DNA from: Funneliformis mosseae
Lineage: Eukaryota > Glomeromycota > Glomeromycetes > Glomerales > Glomeraceae
Length of the DNA stretch: 21,647 nt
NCBI GenBank assembly: GCA_910592005.1
Contig: CAJVPP010001224.1
Span: 1 to 21,647, forward strand
Direction of reading: 5' to 3'
In this document: positions 1 to 7,888 of the stretch, piece after piece
How positions within the stretch are numbered: position 1 is the stretch's first letter
Layout: each line of letters starts with the position of its first letter
The notes under the pieces: generated by a model
The model's input: the letters and a program-made list of their open reading frames with translations, nothing else
What the model was told of the DNA's origin: nothing
Database searches by the model: none
Position numbers and translations under genes: made by a program

Positions 1-2
1 AA

Positions 3-1738
3 TATTTTCAAGAATTTCTTTCTTCATTAAATTCTTATTATACTTTACCAAATGAAAAAAATATTAAATTGATGATTCATCAAGCTTATGATTGGACAGA
101 AACAAGCATGAAAGAATTATTACTATCATCTGCAAAGTATATTTCATTTACAACAGATTTGTGGACTTCAAGAGCCAAACATGGTTATATTGGTATTATT
201 GCTTCTTTTATGGATAATAATTTTAAAATTTATGATATATTACTAGAATGCAAATATTTACCTTATCCTTATGATGCTATAACAATCAAAGAATCTTTAA
301 TTAGTTTAATTAATAGTTGGAATTTTCAAAATAATATTGTAGCTATAACTAGTGATAATGGAAAAAATATGGTAAAAGCAATATCATATTTACCTTCTAT
401 TAGTAGAATTCCATATTCAGCACATACTCTCCAATTGGTAGTTGGTAAAGCATTAGAACCAACTATTATTTTTATTGCACGTGCAAAACGTTTAATTAGA
501 TTTTTTCAATATCCTAAACAACTTGAGCATTTATTAGCAACACAAAAAAATCTGGGTTATATAAATGAAGTTGGAGTAATTCAGGATGTATCTACAAGAT
601 GGAATTCCTCATTTTTAGCTTGGGAACGTCTTCTTTACTTAAAGGATGCTATTGATCAATTGGCAATTGATTTAACATGTGATCAGGACAATAATATTAA
701 AAAAGATGGACGTCGATTAAAAAAATTTAACCTTTCTGATGAAGAATGGATTTTTATGGAAAATTTAGTTGATTTACTTGGTATATTAGAAGAGGCAACC
801 ACAATTTTAGGAGGAAGCAATTATGTTACACTTAGCTTAATGTATTCTACAATTTCAGAATTAAAAAATCATTTTTCAAGTAATAATAACAATACCGAAA
901 ATATTGATCTTACAAATAATACAACTATTTTGGATAATGAAGAAGAAGAGGAAGATTATTTTGAAGAATCAGATAATAATATTGATGAGATAGTCAATCC
1001 TATTACACATCATCGAATTAATATTAATCAACCTATGACTACAGAAGGAATAATTGATCAGGTTAAATCTATAATTTCACAAGCTTTAGACAAATATTGG
1101 AATGTACCTTCCGAAATTGGTCTTAAAGCTTCATATTTGGATCCAAGGTTTAAAAATTTATTATTTACTACAAGAAAAGAGAAACTTAAAATTGAAGAAA
1201 TTCTTCATAATGAATTGCAAGAGATGATTGAATCATCATCTCTAATAACTTTATCAGTTTCGCCAAATGAAAATTTAAATACTATAACCAATGGTAAATA
1301 AGTAATTAATTTATTTTTTAAAAAATGATAGCATATATTTTAACCATTTAATTTTTTTATTAATTAGATGATTCAATTACAACACGAAAATCTCGATCGC
1401 GAAATACACTTTTTAAAAAAATTTTTTTAAATGCAGTTGCTAGTGACAAAACAAATGATGAAATAGTTAATTACAGTAATATGAAGTGTGCTGAATATAA
1501 TACTGATCCAGGTGAATGGTGGAATGAACGAAAAATGGTTTTTTCAAATTTATCTGAATTAGCATGAAAATATCTTCCTATAATTGCTACATCTGTTCCA
1601 AGTGAACGCTTATTTTCAGATACAGGAAATTATATTTCAATTTGACGTACACGCCTTGACCCAAATTTACTTTGTTGCATGATTTTTTTGAAACGAAATA
1701 TGAAAGTTTTGGATATATTTCCTCCAGAAGAAATCTGA
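3..1738 (+). pseudogene. hAT transposase, near intact, two exons, two TGA stops
   Basis: The reading frame is open from base 3, so the N-terminus (probably a BED zinc finger) is missing; a first ATG inside the window lies at 72. Exon 1 (3-1293) carries the hAT RNase H-like core: first Asp in FTTDLW (156-158), second Asp in TSDNGKN (354-356), an AHTLQL block where the usual CxxH is SAH, and the RWNSS block near 597-611. An Asp/Glu-rich loop lies near 930-1000. After a 74-nt intron, exon 2 (1368-1738) has the likely third acidic residue (Glu at 1460-1462), the GEWW block and the C-terminal dimerisation block SVPSERLFSDTGN. The frame continues exactly across the intron. Two TGA codons (1565-1567, 1643-1645) interrupt exon 2 where related proteins usually have Arg or a similar residue. 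It would act as a cut-and-paste nuclease in the nucleus. It is probably inactive, but only two base changes separate it from an open frame. Confidence 0.85.
1294..1367 (+). other. Intron in hAT transposase
   Basis: The donor GTAAAT follows the G of a split codon and the acceptor is ATTAATTAG. Removing 74 nt joins NTITN to DDSITTRKSRSRN in frame and leads into the dimerisation domain. The ORF that appears to stop at 1301 is simply reading into this intron. Confidence 0.8.
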
Positions 1739-2017
1739 TTATAATAATTAGCAAAATATAATAGCTGGAATAAAAGTCAATACAATTTGTCATCATTGCT
1801 AATAATAAAAATAAGTTCGAAATATATTTTTTTTGTTTTAATTAATGAAATAATATAAATTAACAATTTAGTTCTTTAAACTAATCGGTTATCCGAATGA
1901 TCTGAATAATTTGAATAATCGTCATTAATCAACGATTAATTTGAATAATAATCGATTATAAATTTTATGAACGATTGATTAATCGATTACAAAATTTTTG
2001 ACTGATTCGGACCTCTA
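1739..2017 (+). repeat. hAT 3' subterminal region
   Basis: This AT-rich stretch contains repeated CGATTA motifs in both orientations (AACGATTAAT, AATCGATTAT, AACGATTGAT, AATCGATTAC between about 1930 and 1990). The GAATAAT motif also recurs near 1902-1950. Clustered short motifs inside hAT ends are typical transposase-binding subterminal repeats; that role is inferred. No gene is seen here. An ORF on the opposite strand at 1587-1796 is antisense to exon 2. Confidence 0.5.
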
Positions 2018-2284
2018 GCATTAATGTACTAATGGTATATACTTCTTTCTTTGAAATATCTAGTGTATAGTAAAACTATATATAGGTTAATCTTGCAATA
2101 GATCTTACCAATTTGTCTTTTAGACCTTATGGAATAAATGAGTTTCTATGATACAAATAATAAGTTTATTAGAAATTTTTATTTTATTTAATAAATATTA
2201 ATTTACTTTGATCCAATAAAGAATGAAAAATTAATTTTATTTACCTTATTTATATAATGAAATGGCTTTCTCAAATCTTGAATA
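2018..2284. other. AT-rich spacer, no gene seen
   Basis: There is no open frame with recognisable content and no RNA gene. The stretch lies between the presumed hAT right end and the start of the tandem array, and its last part already resembles a degenerate array unit. Confidence 0.6.
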
Positions 2285-3700
2285 GATAGCAAACTGGATT
2301 CTGTAAGTCTTGGATCATTTTAAAGTAAGTTTTACAAACAAAAATTTTATTAAATTTTTTTTTTTTAAGAAAAAATCAAACAACTAACTAACAACTATAC
2401 TTATTTTCTTGTAGATGTAGTGGTCTTTCAAGCCTTGGATCTGTCTAGAGGTAAGTTCTACAAAAAAAATTTTATTAATTTTTTTTTTAAAAAAAAATCA
2501 AATAACTAACTAATAACTATACTTACCTTCTTATAGCTATTTAATGTAGAGATCCTTCAAGCTTTAGATCTATCTGAAGGTAAGTTCTACAAATGAAAAA
2601 TTTATTAAAATTTTTTTTTTTTAAGAAAAATCAAACAACTAACTAACAACTATGCTTATCTTCTTGTAGTTATTTAATGTAGCAATCCTTCAAGTCTTAG
2701 ATCCGTCTAGAGGTAAATCCTACAAAAAAATTTTATTAATTTTTTTTTAAGAAAAATTAAACAATTGACTACAATTACTTACCTTCTTATAGCTATTTAA
2801 TGTAGCGATCCTTCAAGTCTTGGATCTATCCAGAGATTAGTCCTACAAACGAAAATTTTATTAAATTTTTTTTTTTTAAGAAAAAATCAAATATCTGACA
2901 ACTATGCTTACCTTCTTATAGATATAGCAATTCTTCAAATCTTGGATCTGTCTGGAGGTAAGTCTTACAAAAAAAATTTTATTAATTTTTTTTTTAAAAA
3001 AAAATCAAACAACTAATTAACATTTATGCTTACCTTTTTGTAAATGTAATGATTCTTTAAGTCCTAGATCCATCCAGAGGTAAGTTCTACAAATGAAAAT
3101 TTTATTAAAATTTTTTTTTTTAAGAAAAATCAAATAACTAACAACTATACTTACCTTCTTGTAGCTATTTAATGTAGTAATTCTTTAAGCCTTGAATCCA
3201 GAGGTAAGTCCTACAAAAAAAATTTTATTAACTTTTTTTTTTAAGAAAAAAAAGAATCTTAACTACAAACTATATTTACCTTCTTGTAGTTATTCTTTAT
3301 TGTAACAACCCTTCAACTCTTAGATTTGTTTAAAGATAAATCCTACAACAAAATTTTATTAATTTTTTTTTTTTAAGAAAAGATCAAACTGATTACAATT
3401 ACTTACCTTCTTGTAGCTATTCTTTGATTCTTTAATCCTTAGATCATTGAAGGTAAGTCCTATAAAAAAAATTTTTTTTTAAAAAAAAAAAAAATTATCT
3501 AACTACCAACTATACTTACTTTTTTGTAGTTAGTAGCCTTGGATCATTAGTGATAAGTTCTAAAAAATTATTATTAAGTAATTATTTTTTTTTTTAAAAA
3601 AAAAATACTAAATATAGTTACTTCTTTTTTATAGCTTTTGGATTCTTTAAATCTTGATTTCAGAGGTAAGTCTTTAGGATATTTTTTTTTTTAAAAAAAA
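2285..3700. repeat. Tandem array of ~120-bp units, 11-12 copies
   Basis: The motif GGTAAGT (or a close variant) recurs on the plus strand at 2325, 2451, 2580, 2713, 2836, 2958, 3080, 3204, 3335, 3453, 3553 and 3666, a spacing of 100-133 bp. Each unit has a conserved 36-45 bp block with CTTCAAGYCTTRGATC, then (G)GTAAGTYCTACAAA, then a T-run followed by an A-run, then an AACTAAC-type stretch, then ACTTACCTTCTTGTAG. Units at the right end are shorter and more diverged. Two unit types differ by a 7-bp insertion in the core (60 versus 53 bp). The array is delimited by eye; the leftmost unit (2285-2340) is degenerate. I know no named satellite with this structure. Confidence 0.85.
2405..3671 (-). 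other. Candidate mini-exon/intron series inside the array
   Basis: Read on the minus strand, blocks 3671-3622, 3559-3520, 3459-3407, 3342-3280, 3210-3155, 3086-3034, 2963-2912, 2842-2783, 2719-2660, 2586-2527 and 2457-2405 are separated by gaps of 62, 60, 64, 69, 68, 70, 69, 63, 73 and 69 nt. Every gap ends in AG, usually as TTTTTTTGTAG, and nine of ten start with GT, usually GTAAGT or GTAAGC (the exception, at 2659, reads ATAAGC). Three adjacent blocks are exactly 60 nt. One frame of the blocks reads roughly LTSRQIQDLKDRYIK, with stops where other units have CAA or CAG. However, a stop next to LQE is shared by nearly all units that have the 7-bp insert. The series may therefore be a spliced non-coding RNA, a decayed repeat-protein gene, or a satellite that only mimics introns. 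Confidence 0.4.
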
Positions 3701-4309
3701 ATCCATCTTATTGGAAAAGTGATTAATAATAAACTTATTTTTTTTATATTTGCCTATATGTTATATTTGTTATCTTGCTTTTTAATTTATAGAATTAGAA
3801 TAATTGTGTTATTTAAAGATCATTTGTATATTCTGAAGATTACAAGTGACTGTCGACGACCTTATATATGCTTATATCTTCTGGTTGGTCAGTCAATGCA
3901 TCCTTCTACGTTTACTTATTAGTGTTTGAGGTTGCAGGATCTGGGATTTGCAAATGATCTAAGGATTATACTTTTATTTATCCTTAAAATAAAATCAAAA
4001 AGGGATTTAAATACATATTAGCAATTTTTTGTATATAGTATTGACTTATATTGAATTTTATGCTTTATTCAATATTTTTTTTGCTAAAAATTAACATCAC
4101 TATACTATTGTATCTTTAATCTATATCAAGTATATAAATCAAAATTTTAACTGTTTATTAATTTAAATTCTTTAAAGTTACAGAGATTTTGATAAATTCA
4201 TTATATTATCAATTTATTTTTATTTATTTTTTTTTTAACATGATATTTAAAATGAAAAACTTTGATTTTCATAAAAAAAAAAAATTCTCAAATAATAAAT
4301 TTAAAAACA
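3701..4309. other. AT-rich spacer, no gene seen
   Basis: The stretch has no recognisable coding remnant on either strand and no RNA gene. A 67-codon plus-strand frame at 3719-3922 is hydrophobic and AT-driven and has no homolog that I recognise. The DNA separates the tandem array from the end of the minus-strand hAT gene. Confidence 0.55.
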
Positions 4310-4733
4310 TTATTTAAAAGGAACTTCTAATTTCTTAAAAAGTGATTTTAAATTCCATTTTGCATTAGGATCAATTGCAGGATGAACAAAATTATTAATT
4401 GTTATAGATTCTTTTTCATTCTCAAATTACATATCAAAATCATTAAAAATTTCTTCTTCTAGAATTTTCACCTATCCTTCTAAATATTTACCAAATTCTT
4501 CTAAATAATCTGTTTTCTCATATTAGATAAATCTTTCTCTTTTAATTCTTCTTCTAAAGAAAATTTTTAACATTTTTGGTTTCTTTATCATTTTCATTAT
4601 CATTTATATCAGAATGTTCAGTACTATAAGTGTCAATTGTAATATTTAATGGAGTTGAAGAAGAATTGGATTTAAAATGATTATTCTATGTAATATTTGC
4701 TCTTAATTTACTCATGTCAAGTACTTTTACTGA

Positions 4734-4780
4734 CTAAAAAAAAATTAGTATTTATTAATTTTTAATATATAAACACTTAC
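4734..4780 (-). other. Intron in minus-strand hAT pseudogene
   Basis: A 47-nt intron: donor GTAAGTG, branch-like TACTAAT just before the T-run, and acceptor TTTTTTTTTAG. It lies right after the dimerisation block and joins it to SVKVLDMSKLRANI-like sequence. Confidence 0.6.
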
Positions 4781-5456
4781 TGTTAAATGATTTCATCGAT
4801 TTGTTTGCAAAAAATCTATGCAATTCTAAAAACATTCAACAGAGGCTGCATTCATACAAATTTCAAATATTTTATAGGCAATTAAGCCTAATTCATTAGT
4901 AAATACCTTTGCAAAATACCAATATCACTATTAAATTGTTTATATGTATCATAATTAAATGGATATTTTTCTAAGTGAAAATTATCAAATTTACGTAAAA
5001 TATAGATTGGTTCCTTTTCAAATTACGTTTGATAATAATAGATTAACCATTTTTCAAAAGTAGTATAATTAATTTTTACATTATCTTTAAATCGTTTCAT
5101 TTGATATTCAAGATGTAATAGACATGATAATAAGAGAAGTGGCTGCTCCCAATTATTCTATCTTTTTTTTAATCTAATTAATAATCTTATTGAAAGTTGT
5201 AAACTAGTAGTGGTATTATTACTCCAAAATTGAACAAGATATGTAAGACTATATATTACTTAAAATAAATGACTTTATTTTGTTATAAAATATTTAAGAT
5301 TTTATAATAAGGATATAATATTTTTACAATTATATTTAAATTGTTCCAAAATGTATTAGAATTAATAATTTCAAAAATACTATGAGTAATAGTTGAATTT
5401 TCTTATTTTTGTCGTCAAGTTTGATCAAAGGGTAGTTTATATGTAATAGCAAGTAA

Positions 5457-5525
5457 CTAAAATAAAAATAAATCAATAAATAAATTATTTACAATTAATA
5501 AAATTAATTTTTTTATACAATTTAC
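5457..5525 (-). other. Intron in minus-strand hAT pseudogene
   Basis: Donor GTAAAT, acceptor TTTATTTTAG, 69 nt. Splicing joins the RIQKALQ segment to LLAITYKLPFDQT, which matches the continuous order expected for this transposase lineage. Confidence 0.6.
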
Positions 5526-5828
5526 CTGTAAAGCTTTTTGTATTCTTAAAAGACTTATACATACTTCATAATAACTATTTTATTGGGTTTCTTCTGGAGC
5601 TATTATTGCATAATATTTACCATCATAAATATTTTTTTGTAATTCATATAACTTTGCAATAAAAAATTTATTGTTTGAATTTCTAAATAAGTCACAAGTC
5701 GAATAGTACTATTCAATAATAATTTTAATTCAGTTGATTTTTTAAATATTTTACCTACACAAAGATTAAATTGATATGCAAAACAGGATAAAAAAATAAT
5801 TTTTCTATTTGAGATTCTTAATTATCGT

Positions 5829-5914
5829 CTAAAATTTTATAAATGATAAATTTTATTTTATTAATAATAAAAAGTCAAATTTATAAAATTTTGTAATTTA
5901 AATTAAAAATATAC
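5829..5914 (-). other. Intron in minus-strand hAT pseudogene
   Basis: Donor GTATAT, acceptor AAATTTTAG, 86 nt. Splicing joins AYAAA-R to R-stop-LRISNRKIIFLSCF, which restores the expected second-Asp to CxxH-like order of hAT proteins. Confidence 0.6.
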
Positions 5915-6867
5915 CTGGCTGCTGCATATGCACTGACACTATCTATTACAACAGTATAAACATTAATTTTTTTATTTTTTAATTCCAAAATCATGGTTTC
6001 TGTTTTTTTAATTACTTCAACATGTGTTTCTCTTTCTAAACTAATATCAATTGCTTTTCCAAACATATGGTCTTCCTTTTAATATAATAATAATAATACC
6101 TAATAACTGTTCATTTTTTACATTAGTCCAACTATCAAATATAAGAGTTACTCTTACTGGATTTTCAGAAAATGCTTCTTCCATTATTTTATTACTTTCA
6201 AAAACAGCATCTTTTAAAATTTGTTCACCAAGAATCTAATGATCAGAAAGATTGAGTGAAGGATTAAGAAACTTAAATAGTTCTTTTACTTCAGATTTGT
6301 TAATCCAGTTTAAAGACTATTTACAAAAAACTGTTAATCGAATTAATAATATATTAAATTTTTGTGTATTTTGTTTTGATAATGGTCTAATAATATAATT
6401 ATCAAGTAGACCGTATGATGATGATTGTATAATAAGTTTTTGTGATGAATTAGAAAATGATGATTTTGAAGATATAGATAAAGTATCACAAGAAGAATCA
6501 GATTATAAATCTATAAAAAAATAATATTAAATAATTGTTTTATATAATAAAAATTAAAAAAAAAAATCAATAAAAATTTTTACATGATAATTTATTTTCA
6601 GACTGTAAATTATTATTGCATTTTGATAATAAAAAATTTTATTTCTTATTTCAGATATTGTTTTTTAACAAAATTTATACATTTTTTTAAATAGAATAAT
6701 ATTCTATCTGTTTTATTAGGAAAAAAAAATTTTTTTCCTTCTTCTTCACCTAATACTTCAATACAATATTTACAATAAATTTTAAGATTACTTGAATTAA
6801 TTTTTTCTTTTATTTTAATAATATATTTATCTAAAACTGTTGGTAAGATAAGCATTTTAAAATTCAA

Positions 6868-7112
6868 ATAATTGTAATTTTAAAAAATAAAAAGTAAAAG
6901 AAAATGTGAGAATAAATTTATCTGATCTATAAAAAAATAAGAATTGATTGGTTAGGATATAGCTAGAACATATCTGAAATTAAAATTTTAGTAAGAAATA
7001 TCCTTATGATAATCAATAAGCTAAGACATTGTGGAATACAGATATTAGGACATATCTCAAAATATCCTATATCTAAATCTATATGACAGACTTTGTCCTA
7101 TATACATCATTG
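6868..7112. repeat. Possible hAT subterminal motifs, no gene
   Basis: This region is upstream of the minus-strand hAT gene. A TAGGAYAT motif or its reverse (ATATCCT/GTCCTATA) occurs at about 6953, 6998, 7045, 7062 and 7095, in both orientations. Such clusters fit subterminal repeats of the neighbouring transposon, but I found no matching terminal inverted repeat, so the call is tentative. Confidence 0.3.
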
Positions 7113-7310
7113 GGCTTAGTTGCCTCTAAACTGTAATATAATATAATAGGCCTGATTACCTTTAAACTGTAATGTAACGTGATAGACTTAGTTACCTCTA
7201 AATTGTAATGTAATATAGTAGACCTGGTTGCCTCTATTATACTATCTTCTGGATTAGTTACCTACGTTGATAGACTTTCAAGATTAGTTATCTATATTGG
7301 CTAACAATAC
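7113..7310. repeat. 36-bp minisatellite, then 30-bp spaced copies
   Basis: Units start at 7113, 7149, 7185 and 7221 (36-bp period), with the core RRCYTRRTTRCCTYTAAAYTGTA. Shorter derivatives start at 7251 and 7281 (30-bp period) with GATTAGTTACCTA. The first three units match each other at most positions. No gene is associated. Confidence 0.75.
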
Positions 7311-7399
7311 CTCACTCACTGCTAAACTACTCAAACTATCTTTTCCTTTTTTTTTACATAAACTAACAAATTACCTATTTATATAAAATAAATTACATA

Positions 7400-7790
7400 A
7401 AAAGGTATAACTAATATATCTAATATGTTAATTATATCTAATATGTCAGCTATGTCTAATATATCAGTTATATCATATATGTCTAACATGTCTAATATGT
7501 CAGTTATATCATATATATCTATTATACCTATAGATGAGGGACGAAACCCCTTAATAACAGTCGAAACTTAGACGAAACTATATTAAAATCATAATAAGGG
7601 ATACGACGAAACCCATTTGATACGACGAAAGCCGAAACTGTCGAAACTATATTAAAAACATAGAAAAGGGTATGACGAAATTATTTTGAGGAGGTTTCGG
7701 CAGGCATCTATAATTATACCTAATATATCATTTATGTTGATTATGTCTAATATGTCATATATGTCAGATATGTTATCTATATAAATTGAT
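7400..7790. repeat. Degenerate TCTAATATGTC short-motif repeat
   Basis: Many variants of TCTAATATGTC, CAGTTATATC and ATATATGTC alternate on both sides of the small transposon at 7529-7712. The period is irregular (about 10-26 bp). This is simple-sequence-like DNA into which the small element was inserted. Confidence 0.6.
7529..7712. mobile_element. 184-bp MITE with 8-10 bp target duplication
   Basis: The element starts TATAGATG and ends CATCTATA, a perfect 8-bp inverted pair. The inverted repeat extends imperfectly to about 22 bp, through GACGAAACCCC on the left and the reverse of GGTTTCGGCAGG on the right. It is flanked by a direct repeat ATTATACC (7521-7528 and 7713-7720), which can be read as 10 bp because the next two bases, TA, also match. 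Inside are eight same-direction copies of CGAAA (7542, 7562, 7573, 7607, 7626, 7633, 7642, 7676) and one inverted copy near the right end. A segment of about 40 bp is also duplicated at an offset of 69 bp. An 8-bp duplication fits hAT; 9-10 bp would fit Mutator-like elements. It has no coding capacity. Confidence 0.8.
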
Positions 7791-7888
7791 TATCCTTCTA
7801 CATTATATAAGCTATGTCACATTTATCCATTCATAATACTACTTTTACACAATTAAATAATAAATGAAAAAAATAAAACTCTAATGTG

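Larger units (their letters stand above)
1..2017 (+). mobile_element. hAT DNA transposon, left end outside window
   Basis: The unit consists of a hAT transposase gene that is open to the left edge, then about 280 bp of AT-rich non-coding DNA. This ends in a stretch whose reverse complement starts TAGAGGTCCGAATCAGTC. hAT terminal inverted repeats commonly start TAGRG or CAGGG, so position 2017 is a plausible right end; the 8 bp that follow (GCATTAAT) would be the target duplication. The left end lies outside the window, so neither the inverted repeat nor the duplication can be confirmed. Assignment to hAT is secure from the protein; the exact right boundary is inferred. Confidence 0.7.
4310..6867 (-). 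pseudogene. BED-finger/DUF659-type hAT transposase, degenerate
   Basis: Decayed hAT gene that is complete in length, from an ATG at 6867 to TAA at 4310-4312. Order on the minus strand: a BED-like finger (YCKYC, then GKKFFFPNKTDRI and YLKKC, where the expected His is lost) at 6867-6646; a low-complexity linker; a segment with FKFLNPSLNLS; first Asp in FDSWTN (6134-6136); KAIDISLERETHVEV; second Asp in VIDSVSAYAAA (5941-5943); SCFAYQFNLCVGKIF; a block where RWNS has become Q-stop-NS (5580-5588); EQPLLLLSCLLH near 5100-5150; and the dimerisation block NAASVECF (about 4830-4856). The C-terminal tail is acidic and ends HPAIDPNAKWNLKSLFKK. At least one frameshift (an A-run near 6057) and many stops break it. 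It is a different hAT lineage from the other two copies. The intron positions agree with the protein alignment, so it came from a functional, spliced gene. Confidence 0.75.

Noticed and set aside
1587..1796. 69-codon minus-strand ORF
   Set aside because: It is antisense to hAT exon 2, which has clear dimerisation-domain sequence on the plus strand.
2405..2457. Calling the mini-exon blocks a protein-coding gene
   Set aside because: Some blocks are open in one frame (for example LTSRQIQGLKDHYIYKK), but 53-nt blocks do not keep phase and the longer blocks share a stop, so no continuous product can be supported.
2285..3700. CRISPR array
   Set aside because: The repeats are spaced regularly, but the spacers are themselves repeated, poly-T/poly-A rich and of eukaryotic intron type; no cas genes.
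3719..3922. 67-codon plus-strand ORF
   Set aside because: Hydrophobic AT-driven composition, no recognisable motif, no supporting neighbour.
6051..6239. 62-codon plus-strand ORF
   Set aside because: It is antisense to the first-Asp region of the minus-strand hAT gene.
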